A stretch of 8,068 nucleotides of DNA from positions 1-8,068 of the forward strand of contig CAMORY010000104.1 of assembly GCA_946624395.1 (NCBI GenBank), written 5' to 3'. This document shows, piece after piece, positions 1 to 5,503 of this stretch (position 1 is its first letter; the number at the start of each line of letters is the position of its first letter). This stretch comes from an uncultured Clostridia bacterium. Its GTDB lineage: Bacteria; Bacillota; Clostridia; Christensenellales; Borkfalkiaceae. The notes under the pieces are model-generated. The model was not told where the DNA came from. It saw only the letters and a program-made list of their open reading frames with translations, and searched no databases. The translations under genes were made by a program, and so were the position numbers.

Positions 1-438
1 GTTAAGTTAAATCTTAAACCCGACGAAGTGGTGAATTACTTAAATAAAAAGTGCGGTATGCTGGGGATAAGCGGATTTTCCAGCGATATGCGCGACTGCA
101 CCGAAGCAATGGAAAAGGGCGACGAGAGAGCAAAACTCGCTATCGAAATGGTGGCGTACAGGGTTAAAAAGTACGTCGGTAGTTATATAGCGGTATTAGG
201 CGGTGTGGACGCTATCGTGTTCACGGGCGGTATCGGCGAACACTCTTACCGCGTCCGCCAAATGGTTATGGAGAATATGGAGTTCTGCGGCGCGAAATTC
301 GACTTTAAGAAGAACGAAGAATATTCTTCGGGTATCGGTTATTTGAACGCTGACGACAGCAAGGTCAAGATAATCGTACTTCCGACCAACGAAGAACTTT
401 CCATTGCGCGCGAAACCAAGATTTTAACCGCAAAATAA
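1..438 (+). CDS. ackA: Acetate kinase, C-terminal part (5' end outside window)
   Basis: Acetate kinase interconverts acetate + ATP and acetyl phosphate + ADP in the cytosol. With phosphotransacetylase it makes ATP from acetyl-CoA during fermentation. The frame is open from base 1, so only about the last 145 residues are present, roughly a third of the usual 400-residue enzyme. Seen in the sequence: CGMLGISGFSSDMRD near the start, the nucleotide-binding FTGGIGEHS motif (family form usually GGIGENS, here with His), VRQMV after it, and the terminal PTNEELSIARET block typical of the ASKHA-fold acetate kinases. It reads toward yceD-rpmF, a gene order common in Clostridia. No strong terminator follows the stop, so readthrough into yceD is possible. 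The identification is firm; the N-terminal half cannot be judged. Confidence 0.96.
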   Translation, partial: VKLNLKPDEVVNYLNKKCGMLGISGFSSDMRDCTEAMEKGDERAKLAIEMVAYRVKKYVGSYIAVLGGVDAIVFTGGIGEHSYRVRQMVMENMEFCGAKFDFKKNEEYSSGIGYLNADDSKVKIIVLPTNEELSIARETKILTAK

Positions 439-470
439 GCCTGAATTAAAGAAAAGTTTAATTAAAATCG

Positions 471-499
471 TTGACAATAAGGCGTAAATAGTTTATACT
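471..499 (+). promoter_or_regulatory. Sigma-A type promoter for yceD-rpmF
   Basis: A perfect -35 box TTGACA (471-476) and -10 box TATACT (494-499) are separated by 17 bases. Transcription should begin near 506, about 44 bases before the yceD ATG. This gives yceD-rpmF a promoter separate from ackA. Confidence 0.85.
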
Positions 500-549
500 T
501 GATAGGCTGATATTTAAGCAAAAAGGCTATTTTCGGGTAAAAGCGCGGT

Positions 550-984
550 ATGATTTTAGACTTAAACGCTATAAAGCGTAGCGGTAAAACTCAAGCGGAT
601 TTTTTCTTCGAGTACGATACCGATATTACGGTGGATATCCCGAAAGTCAAAATGCTTTCGCCCGTTAAAGTTCAAGGCAGGGTATTTCTTGCGACAGACG
701 GCACGGCGGAAGTGGAAGGCGAAACGGTTTTTACGCTTAAAGGCGCGTGTACGAGATGTCTTAAAGATACCGAAAAGACTTTTACGGCGGAATTTTGCGA
801 AAGTTGCGGAGTTCCCGACGGATACCCGATAGTAAACGGCAAAATCGACCTTAAAAAGATTGTCGACGACGCTATAATAATCAATATACCCGTGGTGTTT
901 TTGTGCAGGGAAGACTGTAAAGGTCTTTGCCACGTATGCGGCGCTAACTTAAACGACGGCGGGTGTAAATGCAATAACAAATAG
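550..984 (+). CDS. yceD: YceD/DUF177 family protein, 23S rRNA accumulation
   Basis: 144 residues, DUF177 (YceD) family. In E. coli and plants members are needed for 23S rRNA accumulation and large-subunit assembly; the biochemical mechanism is not settled. The C-terminal signature is clear: FLCREDCKGLCHVCGANLN (residues 117-135) followed by CKC, matching the family pattern of Cys-x3-Cys-x-GLC-x2-CG-x-N. An inner CTRC pair (67-70) and CESC (83-86) could complete metal sites. Position 14 bases ahead of rpmF is the near-universal context of this family. The ATG at 550 has only a weak ribosome site upstream, but it fits the usual family length and the promoter at 471-499. Confidence 0.93.
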   Translation: MILDLNAIKRSGKTQADFFFEYDTDITVDIPKVKMLSPVKVQGRVFLATDGTAEVEGETVFTLKGACTRCLKDTEKTFTAEFCESCGVPDGYPIVNGKIDLKKIVDDAIIINIPVVFLCREDCKGLCHVCGANLNDGGCKCNNK

Positions 985-998
985 GATGGTATAGAGAA

Positions 999-1193
999 AT
1001 GGCAGTACAGAAAAGTAAAACTTCTAAACAGAGAACCAACACGAGATATGCGCAGTGGAAAATTTCCGCGCCTAATCTTTCGGAATGTCCGCAATGCCAC
1101 GAATTAAAGGCTTCCCACAAGGTTTGCCCTAAATGCGGATATTACGACGGCAAGCAGGTAATCGACGTTTCCGCGAAAGAAAAGAAAGACTAA
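999..1193 (+). CDS. rpmF: 50S ribosomal protein L32
   Basis: 64 residues, the usual size for bL32, a small protein of the large ribosomal subunit. The N-terminus MAVQKSKTSKQRT and the following RYAQWKISAPN block are typical. It is the zinc-ribbon form, with CPQC (30-33) and CPKCGYY (43-49) giving four Cys ligands; many bacteria also carry zinc-free versions. AGGATGG at 983-989 serves as the ribosome site. It is cotranscribed with yceD and ends at a strong terminator. In many genomes plsX follows rpmF, but here it does not. Confidence 0.98.
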   Translation: MAVQKSKTSKQRTNTRYAQWKISAPNLSECPQCHELKASHKVCPKCGYYDGKQVIDVSAKEKKD

Positions 1194-1223
1194 TTTAAAA
1201 CGACGGATTTTAATTTAAAAATC

Positions 1224-1273
1224 AAAAGCCGTTCCCGAATTTTGCCGCAAAGCAAAATTCGGGAACGGCTTTT
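1224..1273 (+). terminator. Intrinsic terminator after rpmF
   Basis: Two perfect 22-base inverted arms (1224-1245 and 1252-1273) enclose a six-base loop CGCAAA. The core GCCGTTCCCG is GC-rich and the outer pairs are A-T, so the right arm runs into TTTTGTTGTTT. The A/T ends on both sides mean it could work in both directions. Confidence 0.92.
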
Positions 1274-1291
1274 TGTTGTTTGTTAAAATAC

Positions 1292-1320
1292 TTGAAAAAC
1301 TTTTTGTTTTATGTTATAGT
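1292..1320 (+). promoter_or_regulatory. Extended -10 promoter for the leader RNA and two-gene unit
   Basis: TTGAAA (1292-1297), a 17-base spacer, then TATAGT (1315-1320) preceded by TG at 1312-1313 in the correct extended -10 position. Predicted start is close to 1326-1328, just where the first strand of the leader's closing stem begins. That coincidence supports both calls. Confidence 0.8.
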
Positions 1321-1325
1321 ATATA

Positions 1326-1489
1326 CGCCAAACGAACTGAATATTGTCGCAAATAGGCGTAGTTTCTTTTTAAAAGGATAAGTATACTCCTATTTTTGGC
1401 ATACTCACCGAATAAAATCCATTTGGTAAAAATGCGACTCCGTTCGGTGGTATGGCTATGCTTATACTTGCGATAAAGTTCGTTTGGCG
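1326..1489 (+). ncRNA. Structured leader RNA of unknown family
   Basis: The ends pair perfectly over 13 bases: CGCCAAACGAACT (1326-1338) with AGTTCGTTTGGCG (1477-1489). The stem continues after a five-base left bulge with 1344-1352/1468-1476 (nine pairs, one G-U) and, past a two-base right bulge, 1353-1362/1456-1465 (ten pairs, two G-U). About 32 pairs thus form one rod closing a junction. Two hairpins sit inside: 1372-1378/1388-1395 (one bulged A) and 1401-1412/1443-1453 (eleven pairs, one bulged T). The start matches the predicted transcription start, and the rod is followed by a terminator just before a gene. This looks like a riboswitch or attenuator leader, or a stand-alone small RNA. 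I recognise no known family: no T-box, SRP, 6S or THF signatures. The pairing is observed; the function is not known. Folding was done by eye, so weaker inner pairs may differ. Confidence 0.7.
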
Positions 1490-1515
1490 ACAACTTGGAG
1501 TTTCGCATTTTTCGG

Positions 1516-1543
1516 TGCGCTGACTTCGGTTGGCGCATTTTTT
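1516..1543 (+). terminator. Leader terminator with UUCG tetraloop
   Basis: TGCGCTGAC (1516-1524) pairs with GTTGGCGCA (1529-1537) in nine pairs, two of them G-U, closed by a C(UUCG)G tetraloop. Six T follow at once (1538-1543) and then ATTTTAT. It lies between the promoter at 1292-1320 and the start codon at 1561, so the downstream genes would be expressed only by readthrough or antitermination. Confidence 0.78.
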
Positions 1544-1560
1544 ATTTTATAGGAGAGAAT

Positions 1561-2433
1561 ATGATAAGACAATATGCAAATAAAAAAATTTATAAAAATC
1601 TGTTGGTAGCAGAGATTCTATCTATTATTGCATTAATTGTTTCAATAATTATTTTTATAATTGATTTAATTAAATATTTTATAACAGTCGAATTTAATCA
1701 CGATATATTATTTTATATGAACTTGGTATTTGTGCCGGCTTTGACAACTTGTTTTAATAATAACAATTGTGAAACAAGCACACCCACCAAAGGAACAAAA
1801 GATAATAATTTTATTGACAAACCGATTTATCCAGCGGAAAAACGCTTTAAAAACGACTATTTCCATACCATTTTAAGAATACTATGCTCTTTTATTCCTG
1901 TATTTTATTTGATATCCGAATTTATATTAGCATTATTGTTTGGTTTTAGCGACCATATGCAATCGGATATTTTAATAGCAGCACAAAATTTAGGTGCAAT
2001 GTCCGTTTCACATAGTTTCCTTTATATAGCAAACATCTTTTTGATAATTAACTGTTTTTTAATAAAACGCGAGTGGAAAGACAACCCGCCTGCATTTAAA
2101 ACGGCAAAAAAGCAAGTAGATACTAAAAGAAAAGAACAAAAAACACTAACACAGAAAAAGAAAGTTTATACGCGACTTATTGAAAAAAGCGGCATCAAAT
2201 TTTTTGTTAAATATTATGAACAAATTAAGAAATTGCCTTTACGAGACATAGAAATCGTGGAGAATTATAGTTTAGAAGAAAAACAAGAACGGTTATATGC
2301 CGCTAAAAAAATCATAGATTTAAATTTAACAGAATTTGCCTTAAATGAAATTTTAACAAATTATGATTTAAATTCAGATGAACAAGCAAAAATAAAAACG
2401 ATATTAAACAAATTAGAAACAAATCAAAGTTAA
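1561..2433 (+). CDS. Four-helix membrane protein of unknown function
   Basis: 290 residues from the ATG at 1561, chosen because AGGAGAG lies at 1551-1557; an in-frame start at 1495 would cover the terminator hairpin and is rejected. Four hydrophobic stretches are visible at about 14-40, 48-64, 103-129 and 150-168, in two pairs around a polar Asn/Thr-rich linker (66-100). The C-terminal 120 residues are soluble and highly charged: a Lys-rich run at 182-202 that may form a coiled coil, then predicted helices to the end (IEIVENYSLEEKQERL and following). No catalytic motif or named domain is recognised. The layout of paired helices and a cytoplasmic helical tail resembles small membrane effectors of accessory systems, but this is only a resemblance. 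The gene is much richer in AT than yceD or nagA, which suggests recent acquisition. It is followed 12 bases later by a second gene with its own strong ribosome site, so the two are an operon. Confidence 0.82.
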   Translation: MIRQYANKKIYKNLLVAEILSIIALIVSIIIFIIDLIKYFITVEFNHDILFYMNLVFVPALTTCFNNNNCETSTPTKGTKDNNFIDKPIYPAEKRFKNDYFHTILRILCSFIPVFYLISEFILALLFGFSDHMQSDILIAAQNLGAMSVSHSFLYIANIFLIINCFLIKREWKDNPPAFKTAKKQVDTKRKEQKTLTQKKKVYTRLIEKSGIKFFVKYYEQIKKLPLRDIEIVENYSLEEKQERLYAAKKIIDLNLTEFALNEILTNYDLNSDEQAKIKTILNKLETNQS

Positions 2434-2445
2434 AGGAGAAAAAAT

Positions 2446-2886
2446 ATGTATAAACAATCTATCAAATACAATTATTCTTGTATCGTGCGCGGGAGCGTCT
2501 ACGAAACAAATTCGAGAACTGTTTACGAGAGTTTTTGCGATACGCTAAAATGGGATAGAGATAAGGCTAATCAATTCGGCAGACAAGGCACGCCGCTGTA
2601 CGCAGAAAATTGCGACACAAACAGAGAATTAGCCGTTTGGTTTATAAGCAATCCTAAATATGGCGATACCGACGTTATGCAGAATAATCATATCAACCTT
2701 ATTAAGCATAACGGCGACGAAATAGTCGAAAAAGTAGCCCCGTTTATCGGCAGTTCTCGCGACACGGGCAGAATTACTTTCGTTAAAACAAAACGGGGAT
2801 ATGAGTTTTTGGGTGTATATAAGCTAGTACAAAACGGCACGACAAGAATTTATAAAAGGATAAGCGATAAATATCCGATTAAATAA
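2446..2886 (+). CDS. Hypothetical protein, small soluble partner gene
   Basis: 146 residues, starting 12 bases after the membrane protein gene with AAAGGAG at 2432-2438, so it is almost surely cotranslated from the same mRNA. There is no signal peptide or membrane segment. The C-terminal third has the most family-like look: GRITFVKTKRGYEFLGVYKL (108-127) then IYKRISDKYP (135-144). The regular alternation of hydrophobic and polar residues suggests a small beta-rich domain. I associate this type of tail with beta-barrel domains attached to restriction-type or helicase proteins, but cannot name the family, and no nuclease motif is visible. The middle holds VWFISNPKYGD (64-74). Base composition is closer to the host average than that of its neighbour. 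Function is unknown; the pairing with the membrane protein is the best clue. Confidence 0.8.
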   Translation: MYKQSIKYNYSCIVRGSVYETNSRTVYESFCDTLKWDRDKANQFGRQGTPLYAENCDTNRELAVWFISNPKYGDTDVMQNNHINLIKHNGDEIVEKVAPFIGSSRDTGRITFVKTKRGYEFLGVYKLVQNGTTRIYKRISDKYPIK

Positions 2887-2907
2887 TAATAAGTATATTT
2901 AAAAACA

Positions 2908-2945
2908 AACGCCGTGCTTGCGTTGTCAAACGCAAGCACGGCGTT
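2908..2945. terminator. Bidirectional terminator between the two-gene unit and nagA
   Basis: A perfect 17-pair stem (2908-2924 with 2929-2945) with loop GTCA and core GCCGTGCTTGCG. Plus-strand transcripts run into a TATTTTTT tract at 2953-2960. Minus-strand transcripts run into GTTTGTTTTT, the complement of 2901-2910. It sits 22 bases after one stop and 14 bases after the other, so it serves both convergent units. Confidence 0.9.
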
Positions 2946-2958
2946 ACTATTCTATTTT

Positions 2959-4101
2959 TTACGCTTTATATTGCACGTTTCCGTTTACAATCGTGGCGCA
3001 AACGTTAAAGTCGCCGTCTAATACGGTAAAGTCGGCACAATACCCTTCTTTTATCGCGCCGTAGCCTTTAAGCCCTAAATTCGTAGCGGGGTTTATGGTA
3101 GCACAGTCCACCGCGTCGGTAAAGTTCACGTCGCAGGATAGTACGAGATTTTTAATAGCGTTATTCATTTTAAGAACGCTGCCCGCAAGCGTGCCGTCCG
3201 CAAGGCGCGCTTCGCCGTTTTTGACTATTACCGTCTGCCCGCCGAGTTCCGAAACGCCGTCGGATAACCCTTTGGCGCGCATAGCGTCGGTAATTAAAAT
3301 CACTTTGTCTTTGGGTTTATTCTTAATCAAAAGTTTAATAGCGGGCGCGCTTACGTGGATTAAGTCGCATATAACTTCTGTATAAAGTTTATCGAACAGC
3401 ATCGCCGCGCCGACCGTTCCCGCCTGCCTGTGGTGCAGGGGGCGCATAGCGTTATAAGTGTGCGTTATGCAGGAAAGCCCCGCATTTATCCCTTCCGCAA
3501 TCTGTTCCACGCCCGCGTCGGTGTGCCCCGCGCTGACCGTTGTGCCGTTATGGACGGCGGCTTTAATAAGCGCGACGGCGTTCGGTTCTTCGGGTGCAAG
3601 GGTTATAATTCTTATATTGTTGCCGCTGGCTGCGGAAAGTTCCTTGTAAAAGTCCACGTCGGGGTCTTTTAAGTATTTAAGCGGCTGCGCGCCGATATGT
3701 TTTTCCGAAATGAACGGACCTTCTAAATGCGCGCCCAAAATTTTCGCGCCGCTTTTTTGCACTTTTATGCAGTCGTTTACGTTTTTAAGCGCTTTTGTAA
3801 TGTTTTCGGGCGATTGCGTCATAGTGGTGGCGCAAAACGCCGTCGTGCCTTCTTTAACCAAAGTATCGGCGATGGTCAAAAGCGCTTCTTCCGTGCCGTC
3901 CATTGCGTCAGAGCCCGCCGCGCCGTGAATATGTTCGTCTATAAACCCCGGAACTACCACTTGCCCCGCGGAATAGGGGTAGCAATCGGTGATATTAAGA
4001 TTTTCGCCTATCGCCGTTATTTTGCCGTTTTCCACCGCTATATCGGTAGTTATTATTCCTTTGCCTTTTACGTATGCTTTAACGTTTTTAAATCCCGTCA
4101 T
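2959..4101 (-). CDS. nagA: N-acetylglucosamine-6-phosphate deacetylase
   Basis: 380 residues, the normal size. The enzyme removes acetate from GlcNAc-6-phosphate to give glucosamine-6-phosphate in the cytosol, used in amino-sugar catabolism and cell-wall recycling. Amidohydrolase-fold landmarks are all present: FIDEHIHG with H57 and H59, the metal ligand E127 in HLEGPF, H193 in SAGHTDA, H214 in THTYNAM, H249 in DLIHV, and the catalytic Asp D272 in ITDAM. GTLAGS near 303-308 is also typical. The start ATG is preceded by AAGGAG (complement of 4111-4116) at nine bases. It has its own promoter. No nagB is visible next to it. The acetate it releases links loosely to the ackA pathway, though the two genes are not in one operon. 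Confidence 0.97.
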   Translation of the reverse strand: MTGFKNVKAYVKGKGIITTDIAVENGKITAIGENLNITDCYPYSAGQVVVPGFIDEHIHGAAGSDAMDGTEEALLTIADTLVKEGTTAFCATTMTQSPENITKALKNVNDCIKVQKSGAKILGAHLEGPFISEKHIGAQPLKYLKDPDVDFYKELSAASGNNIRIITLAPEEPNAVALIKAAVHNGTTVSAGHTDAGVEQIAEGINAGLSCITHTYNAMRPLHHRQAGTVGAAMLFDKLYTEVICDLIHVSAPAIKLLIKNKPKDKVILITDAMRAKGLSDGVSELGGQTVIVKNGEARLADGTLAGSVLKMNNAIKNLVLSCDVNFTDAVDCATINPATNLGLKGYGAIKEGYCADFTVLDGDFNVCATIVNGNVQYKA

Positions 4102-4125
4102 AATTAAAGTCTCCTTGTAAAATAT

Positions 4126-4154
4126 ATTTTAGCATTTCGTCGTGTTTCTGTCAA
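4126..4154 (-). promoter_or_regulatory. Promoter for nagA
   Basis: On the minus strand TTGACA (complement of 4149-4154) and TAAAAT (complement of 4126-4131) are separated by 17 bases. The start should be near 4119, giving a very short leader that begins just ahead of the AAGGAG site. It lies between the DUF4363 stop and nagA, so nagA is at least partly independent of the upstream pair. Confidence 0.82.
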
Positions 4155-4173
4155 CGCGGGGGGTTGATATGTG

Positions 4174-4551
4174 CTAAAAAATATTAGCGAAAGACACCTT
4201 AAAGTTTTTGGGGATTTGTTCTTCGAGTTCCAAAATGACTTCGGTTTTAGAAAGCGCTTCGTCCCACATACTCGCCGAAACGAGTTTCACCGTTTCCGCT
4301 ATCCACATATCGAACTCTTTTATTTCGTTATGGGAAATAAACGCGTGCAGTTTTTCCTTTGCCGAAACCCACTTTTTTTGCAGCACGTACACGTCGTTTT
4401 CATTTGCGGATTTATCTTCTATTTTATCGTACAGCGTTTCGGTGGCGACGGTAAGTTCTCTGAATTCGCCGCGTATAAAAGTGGTTTCGTAAATTATTCC
4501 CGCGGCGAGTATAAGCGCCACGATAACCATTGAAAGTGTTGATTTTACCAT
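4174..4551 (-). CDS. DUF4363 family membrane-anchored protein
   Basis: 125 residues. One N-terminal hydrophobic segment (about 5-21) acts as an anchor or uncleaved signal; the rest is a soluble, charged, mostly helical domain, probably outside the membrane. Features that fit DUF4363 are the W61 region (LQKKWVSAKEKLHAF) and the HNEIKEFDMWIAETVKLV stretch (74-91). No enzyme motif is seen and the function of the family is not known. Its ATG overlaps the end of the DUF421 gene by seven bases (4545-4551), so the two are translationally coupled. This pairing recurs in Clostridia, which points to a shared task at the cell envelope. The family assignment is by recognition, not by search. Confidence 0.75.
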   Translation of the reverse strand: MVKSTLSMVIVALILAAGIIYETTFIRGEFRELTVATETLYDKIEDKSANENDVYVLQKKWVSAKEKLHAFISHNEIKEFDMWIAETVKLVSASMWDEALSKTEVILELEEQIPKNFKVSFANIF

Positions 4552-5231
4552 TTTACGCCCTGCCTTAACGGATAGTTTATTATCTTAAATTTTTCTCTTC
4601 TTTTTTTGAAGTAGGCTCTGCCTTCGCCGTCGACGGTCAGCGCTTCGGTGTTTTTAAGCGTCGCGCCGAGAGTACTTAAAAACCCGTGTAATTTTTCTTC
4701 GTCGTCTTGCAGAACTTTCAGGTTTTTGCCCAGCAGTTTGCCGTTGTTGATTATAAGTATAGGCATAGAAGACGGCGTTTTTGCGCGTTCAGAATTTTCA
4801 AACGCGGACAGTCTGCCGTTGGACTCGAAAATGGCGTAATCCACGTCGTCCAAAGAAAAATAGCCCTGCGCGCGCATAGATTCTATCAGGTCGTCAAGTC
4901 CCAAATTGTTCTTTTTGAGTTCGTTCATATCCACGCCGTTTTTGTTGATGACGACCGCGGGCGTTCCCGACAAAACTTTTTTGGGAAGGCTTCCCGATTG
5001 TTCTATCAGCGTAAAAAGTTGGTGTAGCAAAAACAGCGCAAGCACCGCCGCTACGCCGTAGATAAGCGGGGTGGAAAGGTCCGCCATAGGAATACACGCA
5101 AGGTCGGCGATAATAAGGGTGATTATAAATTCAAATGGTTGCATTTCGCCTATCTGCCGCTTTCCCATAAGTCGCATAACGACCACGAGTATCAGGAAAA
5201 TAATAAGCGTTCTTATACAAATTAAAGCCAT
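4545..5231 (-). CDS. DUF421 (YetF-type) membrane protein
   Basis: 228 residues from the ATG at 5231. The N-terminus holds about three membrane helices with the family signature RLMGKRQIGEMQPFEF followed by an ADLACIPM segment. The second half is the soluble domain, with GTPAVVINKNG, then FSLDDVDYAIFESNGRLSAF, the block most conserved in YetF-like proteins. Members are found in the membrane of spore-formers, some in spoVA-associated loci, with no settled biochemical role. Start choice: an in-frame TTG at 5270 would add 13 residues (241 aa). Neither has a good ribosome site, but MALICIRTLIIF places the first helix where relatives have it. It overlaps and is coupled to the DUF4363 gene. No convincing promoter was found upstream; the gene is divergent from folT. 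Confidence 0.88.
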   Translation of the reverse strand: MALICIRTLIIFLILVVVMRLMGKRQIGEMQPFEFIITLIIADLACIPMADLSTPLIYGVAAVLALFLLHQLFTLIEQSGSLPKKVLSGTPAVVINKNGVDMNELKKNNLGLDDLIESMRAQGYFSLDDVDYAIFESNGRLSAFENSERAKTPSSMPILIINNGKLLGKNLKVLQDDEEKLHGFLSTLGATLKNTEALTVDGEGRAYFKKRREKFKIINYPLRQGVKW

Positions 5232-5297
5232 AAATGTAGTATGAATTAAAAGGCGAAAAATATTCCGCAAATATTCCGTCTGCCGCCGTGATAACGC

Positions 5298-5327
5298 TTG
5301 ACAAGCCGCGCGCGAAAAGTGTAAAAT
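5298..5327 (+). promoter_or_regulatory. Promoter for folT and its riboswitch
   Basis: TTGACA (5298-5303), an 18-base spacer, and TAAAAT (5322-5327). The predicted start near 5334 is the first base of the riboswitch P1 stem. The -35 box lies inside an 11-base palindrome, GCTTG-A-CAAGC (5296-5306), which could be chance or an operator half. Confidence 0.75.
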
Positions 5328-5333
5328 TTACGG

Positions 5334-5427
5334 TATAGAGTAGAAAAGGCGCGTTAAGTGTTGCAAAACGGGATGTTGTTTGCAAACGAAAGGGAATTCT
5401 CTGCGGTGTCTTTTCGCGTCCGCTATA
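5334..5427 (+). promoter_or_regulatory. Tetrahydrofolate (THF) riboswitch aptamer
   Basis: Matches the THF riboswitch class, which senses reduced folates and controls folate transport and synthesis genes in Firmicutes. P1 is TATAG/CTATA (5334-5338 with 5423-5427), P2 GAAAAG/CTTTTC (5343-5348 with 5410-5415), and P3 TTGCAAA/TTTGCAA (5361-5367 with 5379-5385). The conserved single-stranded blocks are in place: GCGTTAAGTG after P2, GGGATGT in the P3 loop, and GCGGTG before the P2 closing strand. Its position, between a promoter and the folate transporter gene, agrees with the class. The family match is by eye from memory of the consensus. Confidence 0.9.
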
Positions 5428-5432
5428 ATAAA

Positions 5433-5458
5433 GCGGTTTGCCTAAAAAAGGTAAACGC
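5433..5458 (+). promoter_or_regulatory. Expression-platform hairpin of the THF riboswitch
   Basis: GTTTGCCT (5436-5443) pairs with AGGTAAAC (5449-5456), extended by GC/GC past a bulged G. Its left arm overlaps AGCGG (5432-5436), which can instead pair with CCGCT (5420-5424) at the 3' side of P1. These choices exclude each other, as expected for a switch between aptamer and platform. The exact mechanism is inference. Confidence 0.55.
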
Positions 5459-5471
5459 CAAATTTTATCGG

Positions 5472-5503
5472 ATCTCTCTAAACCTTGAAAGGGAGATTTT
5501 TTT
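5472..5503 (+). terminator. Riboswitch terminator that also holds the folT ribosome site
   Basis: ATCTCTCT (5472-5479) pairs with AGGGAGAT (5490-5497), eight pairs with one G-U, followed by seven T at 5497-5503 and then directly by the folT ATG. AAGGGAG (5489-5495) is the ribosome site, eight bases from the start, and lies in the right arm. The hairpin could therefore act on transcription, translation or both. Confidence 0.75.

Noticed and set aside
439..470. Possible terminator after ackA (TTAAA..TTTAA)
   Set aside because: Only five A/T pairs, too weak to call.
1326..1489. Retron msr-msd, because of the a1/a2-like inverted ends
   Set aside because: No reverse transcriptase is encoded in or near the unit, and neither downstream protein has a YADD-type motif.
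1314..1538. Minus-strand open frame of 74 codons across the leader
   Set aside because: It lies exactly over the structured RNA and terminator, uses the inverted arms as coding sequence, and has no ribosome site or recognisable domain. The plus-strand promoter, RNA and terminator explain the sequence better.
1326..1560. Type III toxin-antitoxin RNA or T-box leader
   Set aside because: No tandem array of near-identical repeats and no ToxN-like protein, and no T-box AGGGTGGNACCGCG element. Only the order RNA-terminator-gene is shared.
1495..1560. Upstream start at 1495 for the membrane protein gene
   Set aside because: It would translate through the terminator hairpin and T-run. The ATG at 1561 has an AGGAGAG site and starts just ahead of the first membrane helix.
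3095..4107. Several plus-strand open frames opposite nagA
   Set aside because: They are shadows of a well-conserved minus-strand gene and show no family features.
4171..5097. Plus-strand and alternate-frame open frames over the DUF421/DUF4363 genes
   Set aside because: They overlap better-supported coding and have no ribosome sites or recognisable domains.
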